A stretch of 64,000 nt of DNA. Source: Alphaproteobacteria bacterium (GTDB lineage: Bacteria > Pseudomonadota > Alphaproteobacteria > Caulobacterales > Aquidulcibacteraceae). The stretch spans positions 1 to 64,000 of the forward strand of contig JAIXQA010000075.1 in NCBI GenBank assembly GCA_027485915.1, in the 5' to 3' direction. The stretch's first letter is position 1. Each line of letters begins with the position of its first letter. This document shows, in pieces, positions 46,086-54,551 of the stretch. Made by a program: the position numbers and the translations under genes. Under the pieces are notes generated by a model. That model saw only the letters and a list, made by a program, of their open reading frames with translations, was not told where the DNA came from and made no database searches.

Positions 46086-46868
46086 TTATTGGATGATGTT
46101 TGAGCCGATGCTATAGTTGAAGCCGATGGTGATCGGCAGCGCGTCGCGCACGAATTGCTGGGTAAATTGCCCCAGTTCTGAAATGCGCGACTTGGGCACC
46201 CAAACAACGTCAAAACGGCGCAAACGCGGCAACTCGGCCAAGAGAGCTTGGCTTGCCCAAACAGAGCGAAGGTCATAGACCCGCATATAGGGCGTGCCAC
46301 CAGCGCCCCGGCGTAACACGACGACTTCCTCCCGCCGCGCGGTGTTTAAAAAGCCGCCTGCCGCCGTAATGGCCTGCAAGGGGTCCATCTCCCCCGATAA
46401 ATCATAAAGTCCGGGCTTGGCCACTTCGCCACCGACAAAGAATTTCTGCGACGCGAACGTATCAGGGGCGAGCGCAACGGCAGGATTGCGCAAATAGGTG
46501 GCATATTGGCCCTGTAGCTCTAGCTTAAGATCATCCGGTGTGCGGTCGGCTGCCATAATCGCTTCCAACATGGGTGGATGGATGCGGCCATCGGGCGCGA
46601 CTGTTAACTTGCGGCTGAGTTCTGGAGCGCCAACCGATTGGAAATCGATCACATCGCCTGGAAAAAAGCGATAGGTTTCATCTTCTGCGGTCCAGCTTGG
46701 AAAAGTTGGAATAGCTGGGAAATCGACGGTGGCAACCGGCCGCGGTGTTTGCCAATTTTTGCCGTCTGTGCGCAGGGCATCAACATAGCCTCTTGGCGCA
46801 CAAGCGGTGAGCCCGATACTTGCAAGAACCACCCAAGACCAAAGGATAGCGGTGGTTTTGGCACGCAT
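46086..46868 (-). CDS. hfsD: Polysaccharide export lipoprotein, HfsD/Wza type
   Basis: A 260-residue outer-membrane export protein with lipobox ending at Cys23 (IGLTAC). The Poly_export domain begins YRFFPGDVIDFQSVGAPELS and KLTVAPDGRIHPPM; an SLBB-type domain follows (KFFVGGEVAKPGLYDLSGEM, DPLQAITAAGGFLNTARREE). HfsD is the outer-membrane pore for holdfast polysaccharide in Caulobacter; Wza/GumB/KpsD relatives serve other polymers. It is divergent from hfsA across 140 bases, an arrangement close to the Caulobacter hfs locus except for orientation. Confidence 0.85.
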   Translation of the reverse strand: MRAKTTAILWSWVVLASIGLTACAPRGYVDALRTDGKNWQTPRPVATVDFPAIPTFPSWTAEDETYRFFPGDVIDFQSVGAPELSRKLTVAPDGRIHPPMLEAIMAADRTPDDLKLELQGQYATYLRNPAVALAPDTFASQKFFVGGEVAKPGLYDLSGEMDPLQAITAAGGFLNTARREEVVVLRRGAGGTPYMRVYDLRSVWASQALLAELPRLRRFDVVWVPKSRISELGQFTQQFVRDALPITIGFNYSIGSNIIQ

Positions 46869-47008
46869 GAATAGGCTCCCTCCGTCAAGTGTCGATAACT
46901 CGTTTCTTAGAAACCCAATCGTTAAACGTTTCGTTAATGGATAATGGATGATTAACGTTTCAGGGAAGCAAAATGCTTTGCCAAACGTCCTGACGCGCGG
47001 AATCTAGA

Positions 47009-48490
47009 ATGACCTACCACACGGGCCCAAGCTATCCCCGCTCTAGCGGCTATGAGCCGATGGGCAGCGCGCGCCCGCAGCTTGACCTACGCGATTGGAT
47101 TGGTCTGCTGTGGCGCGAGAAATGGCTAATGATCATTGTTTTTATTTTAATTTCTGCATTAGGCATTGCCTTTGCGACGACGCTTCAGAAGAATTATACG
47201 GCCAATGCGCGGCTCTCTATCCTGCTGGGGCAGGAATATGTTTTCACGCCGCGCGTCGGCGCGGCGGGTGAAGGGGCAGCGCCAAAGCAAGAACAAATTG
47301 TTCAATCCGAAGTCGAGGTGATCAAATCAGCCCAAATCGCAGAGCGTGTGATTCGAAAAATTGGCCTGGATCGCCTATTCAATCCTGAAGATATCCAGAT
47401 CACTCAAGGCCCAGATACGCCAGAGCGCCGCATCGCTTTTGGCGTTGATCAGTTCCAGCGTAATTTTTCTGCAGAAGCCTCGACCAATACAACCGTGATT
47501 AAGCTCGGATATCAGAGCAAAGATCCTGTAATCGCCGCCACAGTACTCAATACGATGATTGATGAGTATTTGACCTATCGCCGTGAGGTTTTGTTTGAAG
47601 ACCAAACCGGTGCGTTACGGGTGCAACGCAATGAGTTTGATACACGCCTGCAAGAGTTAGAAGCTGAGATCACGGCGTTTCTGGGCGCGAATGGTGTGGC
47701 GGACTTTGAAGGTGAACGCGCGGCCCTGCAATCCTTGTTGTCGACCGCCCGAGCAGATCTATTAAATGTTCAGTCGCGCCAGCGCGAGGCGGAGGGCCGC
47801 TTTGCTGCCAGCGACCGCAGCTATCGCAGCGAACCTCGCGAAGTGCGCCTGTCGTTTGAGACCGACAATTCCCGCCGTCGGATTGAACTTGCGAGTCAAT
47901 TGGCGGAATTACAGACCCGCTATACCGAGCAAAGCCAACCCGTGCAGGATATGCGGCGCAGGATCGAAGCTTTAGATGAGCTTCTGGGCTCCGAACAAGG
48001 TCGCGCAGCTGGTACCACTAAGACGGGGGCAAACCCTGTCCGGGATACTTTGGCGGCTGATCGTGCCCGTAATGCCGCCGAAGTCGAAGCTTTAACCCAG
48101 CGCGAAGCTATTCTAGAAGCGCAAGTTGCCCAATTGCAGGCACGCGCCATTCAGTTAAGCCAAGTAAAGCCGTTGTTTGATGATTTGATGCGTCGCAAAG
48201 CAATCTTAGAAGAGCAAGTCAAACAATTCTCTACCCGGGAAGCTTCTTCTCAAGCCCAAAATGAACTGAGCCGCACGTCTAATGAAAATATTCGGGTCAT
48301 TGAACGTGCTAATGTGCCGACTCGTGGCAAGAGCTGGAAGAAGGAAGTTGCGATGCTCTCTGTCTTCTTCGCGGCCTTAACGGCATTGGCGGCTGGTTTG
48401 ATGCGGGCATTCTCGCGAACAACCTTCCCCACGCCGTCCTCGATCGGTCGGACTCTGGGCCTTCCGATCTTAGCGACGGTAACGCGTTAA
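47009..48490 (+). CDS. hfsA: Polysaccharide co-polymerase, HfsA/GumC/Wzz type
   Basis: A 493-residue inner-membrane protein. Helix one is LMIIVFILISALGIAFATTL (about 40-59). A Wzz domain and a long periplasmic coiled coil follow (QREAEGRFAASDRSYRS through RKAILEEQVKQFSTREASSQ). The Pro-containing GNVR-like/second helix region comes near the end (VAMLSVFFAALTALAAGLMR). There is no C-terminal kinase domain; that part is encoded separately by the next gene, as in Caulobacter hfsA-hfsB. It would control chain length and bridge to HfsD. Confidence 0.85.
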   Translation: MTYHTGPSYPRSSGYEPMGSARPQLDLRDWIGLLWREKWLMIIVFILISALGIAFATTLQKNYTANARLSILLGQEYVFTPRVGAAGEGAAPKQEQIVQSEVEVIKSAQIAERVIRKIGLDRLFNPEDIQITQGPDTPERRIAFGVDQFQRNFSAEASTNTTVIKLGYQSKDPVIAATVLNTMIDEYLTYRREVLFEDQTGALRVQRNEFDTRLQELEAEITAFLGANGVADFEGERAALQSLLSTARADLLNVQSRQREAEGRFAASDRSYRSEPREVRLSFETDNSRRRIELASQLAELQTRYTEQSQPVQDMRRRIEALDELLGSEQGRAAGTTKTGANPVRDTLAADRARNAAEVEALTQREAILEAQVAQLQARAIQLSQVKPLFDDLMRRKAILEEQVKQFSTREASSQAQNELSRTSNENIRVIERANVPTRGKSWKKEVAMLSVFFAALTALAAGLMRAFSRTTFPTPSSIGRTLGLPILATVTR

Positions 48491-48524
48491 GGCAGCGTGG
48501 GCGCGTGTTTGAGTTGGGGTCTGG

Positions 48525-49199
48525 ATGGGAAGCATTCAAGGACAGATGAACGGAGTCTGGTCTGCTGTTGCCGCTGCAACAGGGGGAGCAGGTGCTGCCG
48601 TTATGTTCATTGGTGCCAAACATGACGTCGGCATTTCTGAAGTCGCGCGCGCCTTTGCCGAGCTCGCAGCCGAGCGCGCGGCAAAGTCAGCTTGGCTGAT
48701 TGATTTAGACTTCTTTGGTCCTGGCCAATTTTCTGCTTTGGGTGGGGCTTCTGCCAGTTTCAAAGGCCCCTTCGACATGACGTTTGGGGTGACACCTTTT
48801 TGGCGGGCGCAACCGCGAGCACCGGATGGGGCGCAAGGGGAGGGGGCCGTCGTGAGCTACAAGACTTCTATCCCTAAACTTTATGTTAGCCGCTTCAATC
48901 GCACAGCATTGGCTAGCAATCAAAAGTTACAAGTCGCGCCAGCGCCTGACTATTGGCGCGCGGTGCGCCGCTCCGTCGATTTGACTATTATCGATGCCCC
49001 GCCGCTCGAACAGTCGCGGGCGGGTCTCGCTTTGGCCGCGGATATGGACGGCGTTATTCTGGTTATTGATGGTAACAAAAGCGATGTTCGTGAATCGATT
49101 GATTTGCGCGATGAGGTCGTTGGGCGTGGTGGACGCTGTCTCGGAATCGTGGTGACTGGCCAATCCCGTACTGCCCTTAAGTTAAGCCGAAACCGCTAA
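48525..49199 (+). CDS. hfsB: HfsB-like ParA/BY-kinase-fold protein with degenerate Walker A
   Basis: A 224-residue cytoplasmic protein of the CpsD/CapB/ParA fold. The position of the P-loop reads MFIGAKHDVGISEVARAFAE, without the GKS/GKT residues. The deviant Walker motif A' region is kept as SAWLIDLDFFGPGQFS and the Walker B as TIIDAPPLEQS. No C-terminal Tyr cluster is present. It therefore probably does not bind ATP in the normal way and lacks tyrosine autokinase activity; it may be a structural partner of HfsA. The gene lies 34 bases after hfsA and one base before the polymerase-like gene. Confidence 0.75.
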   Translation: MGSIQGQMNGVWSAVAAATGGAGAAVMFIGAKHDVGISEVARAFAELAAERAAKSAWLIDLDFFGPGQFSALGGASASFKGPFDMTFGVTPFWRAQPRAPDGAQGEGAVVSYKTSIPKLYVSRFNRTALASNQKLQVAPAPDYWRAVRRSVDLTIIDAPPLEQSRAGLALAADMDGVILVIDGNKSDVRESIDLRDEVVGRGGRCLGIVVTGQSRTALKLSRNR

Positions 49200-49200
49200 C

Positions 49201-50370
49201 ATGGTCGCTCCTAAATTGTCGTTGCGCTGGGACATTGCCATCTTGGCTTTGGGCCTTGCTTGTTTTAGCGCGGGTTTTTGGCGCTTGTGGCCGGGGGCTG
49301 GTGGCTTAGATGAAGCCCCGCTTGGAACGATGATTTTGAAGGCTGGTGTCGCCTCTATGGGCCTGGTTGCCTTCGCGGTGCGTTGGGAGGCTTTGGCCCC
49401 AATTCTCCTGCGGCGGATCGATGGATTACTGCTTGTTGCGGTTTGTATGATCTCTGCTGCTTGGGCTCTGGCCCCGGCACTTGCCTTGCAGCATAGTATT
49501 TTGCTTCTGCTTGTTTGGGTGTTCGGCCTCACAATTGCAGCACGACTTCCAGCCGTTGAGCTAGCCTTTAGCGCTGCTTTTGCTGGTATTTTAGCGCTTT
49601 CGGCCCAGCTGGTTGCCGCGCGGGGTCTGATGCCTCTTAGCGCACTCGATGGGGATTTAAGCTTCGCGCTATGTGCGGCCCTATGGGCCTCAGCGGCCAG
49701 CGCCACGTGGCGCTGGATTTGGTTGACGTGGTCGGCCGCTTTAGTCGCACTAGCCCTTCTTTTGGGTGACCTAGCAAGCGTGAAGGCAGCAGGCATTGGC
49801 CTTGCTGCAGCGGGCCTCGCCTTTGGTTTACGCTGGATGTCTGCCCGTCGCCCTTGGAGCCCGATCGATGTTGCCGTCACCTTGGCCTGTTCGATCTTGA
49901 CGGTGACCTTACTCGGCCTGTTTACGCCCTTGGCACTATCATCAGATCCATTTGGCGCAATCAACTGGATCGGCTATGGCTTTGGCGTGGCTGGTGCTTC
50001 GGTTAGCGAAGGATTTGGACAGGGTCTCGGTGTGCTGGGCCTCGGCTTGGCAGGCCTCTGGGCGATTGTCGGCACGGTGCGCTTGGCGCTGGATCGCCGC
50101 GCTTCTGACCAGGATAGTGCGCTAGTTTTTGGCGTGTGGTGCGCTGGCCTTGCGGCGCTTCTACTTGCACCCGCGGAGGTTTCAGTTCTTGGGCCTTGGG
50201 TTGCTTTGTTGGCGGGCTTGAGTTTCGGCGTCGGCATCAGCCCCTTGGCCCCGGCATGGCCACCCCGCGTAACACCGCCCATGCCGGCTGGGGCACCTCT
50301 TCGGGGCGCTTATCCTCCTTCGCCTGTGCAGGCGCGGCCTCGCCCCGTTACGCGTGATCGCCTTAATTAA
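49201..50370 (+). CDS. Wzy/O-antigen-polymerase-like membrane protein (HfsC/HfsI-like)
   Basis: A 389-residue integral membrane protein of about ten helices. The middle stretch ISAAWALAPALALQHSILLL resembles the WSxxPxxAL signature of O-antigen ligase/polymerase proteins. The Pro-rich cytoplasmic tail (APAWPPRVTPPMPAGAPLRG) is unusual. By position after hfsA-hfsB it is likely the repeat-unit polymerase of the locus, as HfsC or HfsI in Caulobacter. A second, redundant polymerase is not seen in the window. Its 3' end overlaps the convergent glycosyltransferase gene by eight bases. Confidence 0.72.
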   Translation: MVAPKLSLRWDIAILALGLACFSAGFWRLWPGAGGLDEAPLGTMILKAGVASMGLVAFAVRWEALAPILLRRIDGLLLVAVCMISAAWALAPALALQHSILLLLVWVFGLTIAARLPAVELAFSAAFAGILALSAQLVAARGLMPLSALDGDLSFALCAALWASAASATWRWIWLTWSAALVALALLLGDLASVKAAGIGLAAAGLAFGLRWMSARRPWSPIDVAVTLACSILTVTLLGLFTPLALSSDPFGAINWIGYGFGVAGASVSEGFGQGLGVLGLGLAGLWAIVGTVRLALDRRASDQDSALVFGVWCAGLAALLLAPAEVSVLGPWVALLAGLSFGVGISPLAPAWPPRVTPPMPAGAPLRGAYPPSPVQARPRPVTRDRLN

Positions 50371-51292
50371 GCGCGTCGGCAGCCCATAACGCCCGCCACA
50401 GCCGCGCACCTTGCGCGCGAAGGCTGAGAGGTAGAGCCTCTGACAGCACCATCGCCTTCAATCCAGCCTTAATCCAAGACCGTGCAGGCACATGCGAGAG
50501 CATCTGGGCCAGCTTGGTGCCCGGCAGCCTCGCCATCGAAGGATGGCGCTCCATCATGCGGCGGAAATTTGGTCCCGCTTTTGCAAATTTATCCAGAAGC
50601 GTTGCGGCATCATCTAGGCCTAAATGCGTCGCTGGGATATCGACGTGGCGCACCACATGACCTTTGGCATCGGCCCGCAAGGCCCAATCGACATCTTCCC
50701 AGCCCCAGCCTGAGAAACCGGCATCAAACGGAGTGTCGTCCAAAATCGATTTGCGCACCAGAAGATTGGATGTCGCGATCGCCAACGCACCCTTGTTTTG
50801 TCGCTCAGCCGCGGAAGCGCAATCCGATTTGGCGGCCACCATTTTCGCCAAGGCCAAAGCTGCACAATCCGGGACTTGCAAGGTTGAAAACCCACCATAA
50901 GCAATTTCGGTTGCAGGATCGCGGGCGATCTTTAGCCAATCCGCTATAAAGCTTCCTGCATCTGGGGCCATATCAGAATCGAGAAATAAAATGACAGGGG
51001 CTTGGGCTTGAGCAATCAGGCGATTGCGCGCGGCAGAGCGCCCCTGATTGGTGTGCAAAGTGATTAGGCTGGCTGGCACAGGTAAGCCATTGAGCGTGGC
51101 CTCCAGCTTTGCCGTCAAGGCCGGGTCTCCTGAACCATCATCCACCATAATCAGCTCGACGGCTTCGCCCGCCATTTGGTTGGATAAGATGTCTAACAGC
51201 ACACTCGGATCATTGCAGAAGAATGGTGTTGCAATGCTCAGCGCCATCGGCCCTTCGGCTTGGACGCCATTGGTAAAGATTGTCTCGCTCAT
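50363..51292 (-). CDS. hfsG: Family 2 glycosyltransferase, HfsG-like
   Basis: A 309-residue GT-A glycosyltransferase. Nucleotide-sugar binding is shown by LIMVDDGSGDPAL, the DxD-like metal site by ILFLDSDMAPD and the acceptor/ED motif by GWGWEDVDWALR. It likely adds one sugar to the lipid-linked repeat unit begun by HfsE. The ATG at 51292 overlaps the flippase stop by four bases (ATGA). A frame open to 51475 runs back into the flippase gene and is not the start. The symbol is assigned by locus context and is less sure than the enzyme class. Confidence 0.78.
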   Translation of the reverse strand: MSETIFTNGVQAEGPMALSIATPFFCNDPSVLLDILSNQMAGEAVELIMVDDGSGDPALTAKLEATLNGLPVPASLITLHTNQGRSAARNRLIAQAQAPVILFLDSDMAPDAGSFIADWLKIARDPATEIAYGGFSTLQVPDCAALALAKMVAAKSDCASAAERQNKGALAIATSNLLVRKSILDDTPFDAGFSGWGWEDVDWALRADAKGHVVRHVDIPATHLGLDDAATLLDKFAKAGPNFRRMMERHPSMARLPGTKLAQMLSHVPARSWIKAGLKAMVLSEALPLSLRAQGARLWRALWAADALN

Positions 51293-52740
51293 AAGGCCCC
51301 CGTTTGTGGGCGAAGGCGGATCCATAAGGATTTGGCGAAATCGCGGGCACCCGCCACATTTAAGGTCACGATGGAGGCCCCATAGCTGAGGGCACCTAAG
51401 CCGCCTTTCACCACAAGGTCTTGAAATGCCCCAAAACTTGGTAAGGCCAGTACCACGCCTGCCATCAGCGCGCACGCAAGCGCAATCTTGGCCGTCTCAA
51501 ACAGGGGGATTGGCAGGGCCACATAGCGGCGGCCAATCCAAGCCAACAATGTCATGCCAAGACCATAAGCCGCAACATTGGCATAAGCGGCCCCCATTAA
51601 TCCAAGTTTCGGGAGCAAGAGTACATTTAAACTAAGGCTGGTAATCACTGGCACCAGCAACAACAAGGCTCGTTGCAACGCTTTCTTAGACAACATGAAA
51701 GCTTCGGAAAAATAGTCGCACATGCCGGCCAGCAAGGCCGAAAAGGCGATCCATGGCACGACTTGGATCGCACGCTCGCGCAAGGCTTCCCCGATCAAAA
51801 TCTCGCAGATGGGGACGGCAAGGAGGCCGAGGCCCAAGGCCGCCGGTGCGCCAATCCCAAGGCGAATAACATAGCCCTGATGGGCCGCCTTGACGGCCTC
51901 TGCCGGCCCGCCGCGTTCATAGGCCGCAATTAGGATCGGCGTGACGGCCGCCGCACCCCAGGTGAAAATGATATCGAGGATACGGGCACCAACTTGATAG
52001 CCCGCCGAATAGGCCCCAACATCGCCTTCGCCTAGAAAGGCTGCGATCACAAAGCGGTCACCACTGGTTAACGCAAGACTCAGGACAAGGCCACCTGCCA
52101 AAGGCGCGCCATAGGCGAAATAGGCTTTAGCACGTGCGGCCTCTAGCGCGCCCTTGCGCGCCGCAAACCACAAGGCTGGCCCCTCTATCGCGAGCACGAT
52201 AAGAGAAGCGATCAGCATGCCGATGAATGGGCCTTCCGGCCCCATGGCAAAATACACCACGCAACCAATGCCCAGCCCAAAGGCGAGCAGTGTGTGGAGC
52301 GTGTCCACGATAGCAAAGCGCTTGGCTTCTTGCGCCATGCGCCTTGTTTCCAATGCGATCTTGATCAGAGAGCGTGTAATCACACTGCCAAAGGCTGCCG
52401 CGACCACAATCTTCAAGTTTGCATCCGCAGGCCACAGGAATAGGGCGGCGATCGAGATCAGCGCAAAGGCCCCCGCACACCAGCTAAACAGCGTGATCAT
52501 GGTCGCGAAATGGGCGGGCTTCTCGCCTTTTTCCGCCGCGTCGGCATAGAAGCGAGCCGCGGCTGCCTCAATCCAGACAACAGAGAGATATTGAGCCAGT
52601 GTCATGGCCGCATAGACCAAAGTATAGCGGCCATAGTCATCGTCGGTTAGGAGACGCGTTAGAATGGCGACCATGCCAAAACTGGCCACAGCTTGGGCCA
52701 GATTTGGGATGAGATAGGTCATGAGGTGACGACCCATCAT
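51289..52740 (-). CDS. hfsF: Polysaccharide flippase, HfsF/Wzx type
   Basis: A 483-residue membrane protein of about fourteen helices of the MATE/MviN-like Wzx superfamily. Typical elements are LIPNLAQAVASFGMVAILTR at the start, AVYAAMTLAQYLSVVWIE-like helix two, a basic cytoplasmic loop and KKALQRALLLLVPVITSLSL near helix ten. It flips the lipid-linked repeat unit to the periplasm. The start could be a TTG at 52761 or ATGs at 52740, 52737 or 52722; I use 52740, preceded by GAGG at some distance. It is followed directly by the glycosyltransferase gene. Confidence 0.82.
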   Translation of the reverse strand: MMGRHLMTYLIPNLAQAVASFGMVAILTRLLTDDDYGRYTLVYAAMTLAQYLSVVWIEAAAARFYADAAEKGEKPAHFATMITLFSWCAGAFALISIAALFLWPADANLKIVVAAAFGSVITRSLIKIALETRRMAQEAKRFAIVDTLHTLLAFGLGIGCVVYFAMGPEGPFIGMLIASLIVLAIEGPALWFAARKGALEAARAKAYFAYGAPLAGGLVLSLALTSGDRFVIAAFLGEGDVGAYSAGYQVGARILDIIFTWGAAAVTPILIAAYERGGPAEAVKAAHQGYVIRLGIGAPAALGLGLLAVPICEILIGEALRERAIQVVPWIAFSALLAGMCDYFSEAFMLSKKALQRALLLLVPVITSLSLNVLLLPKLGLMGAAYANVAAYGLGMTLLAWIGRRYVALPIPLFETAKIALACALMAGVVLALPSFGAFQDLVVKGGLGALSYGASIVTLNVAGARDFAKSLWIRLRPQTGAL

Positions 52741-52780
52741 GACCGGCGCCGTGCCTCGCAAGCTAAGGATCTTAGAGGGC

Positions 52781-54271
52781 TCACCTGATCGACCCTTTGT
52801 CGCCCAACAGAGCAGGCAGAGTTCTTAGCATGATCCAAAGGTCAAGCCACAAGCTGGCGTCGCGAATATAGGCAATGTCATAGGCTACGCGTTCAGCCAC
52901 TTGTTCTGCATTATGGACCGGTCCGCGAGAGCCATGGATGGCGGCCCATCCGGTCATGCCAGGCTTTATCCGGTGCCGGTGGGCATATTCGGCCACCAAA
53001 GCTTCGCTCTCCTGATCGCCGGTTTTCATGCCAATGGCATGAGGACGTGGCCCGACCAAAGACATTGTTCCCATCAAGACATTGAAGAGCTGGGGTAATT
53101 CGTCCAACGACGTGGCGCGAATGAGGCGGCCGATGAGGGTAACACGTGGGTCGTTCTGGGTTACTTGCTGTGCGGCACAGGCATCGGTCATTTCCACCCG
53201 CATGGAGCGGAACTTCCAGCATTCAAAGGCTTGGTTGTTAAAGCCATGGCGCTTTTGTTTGAAGAAAATTGGCCCTTTGCTATCCAGCTTAATGGCTACA
53301 GCGATCAGAGCCATGACGGGACTGGCCAAAATAAGCAAGACGCTGCCCAAGATTAAGTCTTGTACGCGTTTCCAAAAGGCGCGCTTGGCATCCTCAGGCG
53401 CACCGGAAACATAAGCGACAGGCCGGTTGCCGATCCGTCCAATTGTGGTTCCATCACTATCAAAGCCCTGCATATCGATTGCCAGCACGACCTTATTGGG
53501 CATGGAACGCAATTTGTTGACCAACTGCAGAACACGGCTTTGGGCCGTGCTGGAAACTGCCACAATCACGCGGTCGATGCTGGGCAAATGCGGCCAACTC
53601 ATAAGATCATCAAGATCACCCAAGAGTTTCACATGGTTTGGCAAGGGCTTTGCTCTGTCTAACCGATCGTCAAACACCCCAAGGACGGAAATATCGCCAG
53701 ACGCTTTGGCCTCTTCGATCAGCTTATGGGCAAGCGGTGTGGCTCCGACAATCACAACATTGAGCGAAAATAGCCCAGCCCGGTTCATCGCGCCCATGAT
53801 CAGAGCGGCAAAGACATGGATCGAAACAATGATGCACCCGGCCAATAAAGCTGCGATGCCGGTCTCCCACGCGCCAGCCTCCCCGGGTCGGCCCACGGCT
53901 ATAGCGACCAACGCTCCGATCCCCGCAGTCGTCGGCAGGGCCAGTACAACCGCGCCTAGGGTTTTCACCCCGTGCGTCACGGCTGAAGGTTCTGCGTTGA
54001 AGCGATAAACATCATGTTCCCGAAAAATCCACCAAAGGCACAGCCCGCCAAAGGCCAGCGGCAAAAACGCGCTTAACGGGGCGGTGAGAACATGGTCGTC
54101 TGTAACAACATTGAGCACATAAGTTGCGACCAGTATCATGATAGCTACATCGAGCATCTCCAGCGCCCGACCAAAGCTGGACCGGTACCAACGTGCGCCA
54201 CGGGCCGCCTTACGTGCGGTTGTCGCCGGCACGTGGCCAGCGATGTCGTTCGTGAATTCTACCCGTGCCAT
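52781..54271 (-). CDS. hfsE: Polyprenyl-phosphate hexose-1-phosphate transferase, HfsE/WcaJ type
   Basis: A 496-residue initiating sugar-phosphate transferase. Four N-terminal helices (about 35-155) precede a CoA-binding-like Rossmann domain (SLNVVIVGATPLAHKLIEEA). Then comes a membrane hairpin (LILGSVLLILASPVMALIAV) and the catalytic region with FFKQKRHGFN, CWKFRSM, SLDELPQLFNVLMG, SLVGPRPHAIGM and the KPGMTGWAAIHGSRG end. It loads the first sugar phosphate on undecaprenyl phosphate. It heads the operon hfsE-hfsF-hfsG, transcribed towards hfsA-hfsB-polymerase. Confidence 0.88.
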   Translation of the reverse strand: MARVEFTNDIAGHVPATTARKAARGARWYRSSFGRALEMLDVAIMILVATYVLNVVTDDHVLTAPLSAFLPLAFGGLCLWWIFREHDVYRFNAEPSAVTHGVKTLGAVVLALPTTAGIGALVAIAVGRPGEAGAWETGIAALLAGCIIVSIHVFAALIMGAMNRAGLFSLNVVIVGATPLAHKLIEEAKASGDISVLGVFDDRLDRAKPLPNHVKLLGDLDDLMSWPHLPSIDRVIVAVSSTAQSRVLQLVNKLRSMPNKVVLAIDMQGFDSDGTTIGRIGNRPVAYVSGAPEDAKRAFWKRVQDLILGSVLLILASPVMALIAVAIKLDSKGPIFFKQKRHGFNNQAFECWKFRSMRVEMTDACAAQQVTQNDPRVTLIGRLIRATSLDELPQLFNVLMGTMSLVGPRPHAIGMKTGDQESEALVAEYAHRHRIKPGMTGWAAIHGSRGPVHNAEQVAERVAYDIAYIRDASLWLDLWIMLRTLPALLGDKGSIR

Positions 54272-54428
54272 CGGCCAGATGCTCCTTAAGGCATCTGTTT
54301 ACCAGCATTGGGTAGACGCCCTATTAACGAAACCGCGCCGAAAGCAGGCGCTCAACACCCCCTGTGCAGCTTCACTGAAGTGATGCTCTTGCTCTGTCCC
54401 CTTTTGTCGGGCTATCAGGCGTGTGTGC

Positions 54429-54519
54429 GGAGACGTGGCCGAGAGGCTGAAGGCACTCGTTTGCTAAATGAGCGTGCTCCAAAAGGGCACCGAGGGTTCG
54501 AATCCCTCCGTCTCCGCCA
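54429..54519 (+). tRNA. tRNA-Ser (anticodon GCT)
   Basis: A class II tRNA of 91 bases with encoded CCA. The acceptor GGAGACG pairs fully with CGTCTCC (54509-54515), the discriminator is G. The anticodon stem CTCGT/ATGAG encloses TTGCTAA with anticodon GCT, the long variable arm GTGCTCCAAAAGGGCAC follows, and the T-arm is GAGGG-TTCGAAT-CCCTC. It reads AGC/AGU serine codons. Confidence 0.96.
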
Positions 54520-54551
54520 GTTTTTTGTCGAAATCTGATGTCAGTTAGCCA

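Noticed and set aside
46921-46960. TTAA-N8-TTAA and nearby TTAAC sequences between hfsD and hfsA as CtrA sites
   Set aside because: The CtrA consensus needs a seven-base spacer (TTAA-N7-TTAA). The spacing here is eight, so I do not call it, although the Caulobacter-like context makes it tempting.
49182-49964. 260-codon minus-strand frame inside the polymerase-like gene
   Set aside because: An Ala/Lys/Pro-rich antisense image of a hydrophobic membrane protein gene. The sense frame has the expected helices and locus context.
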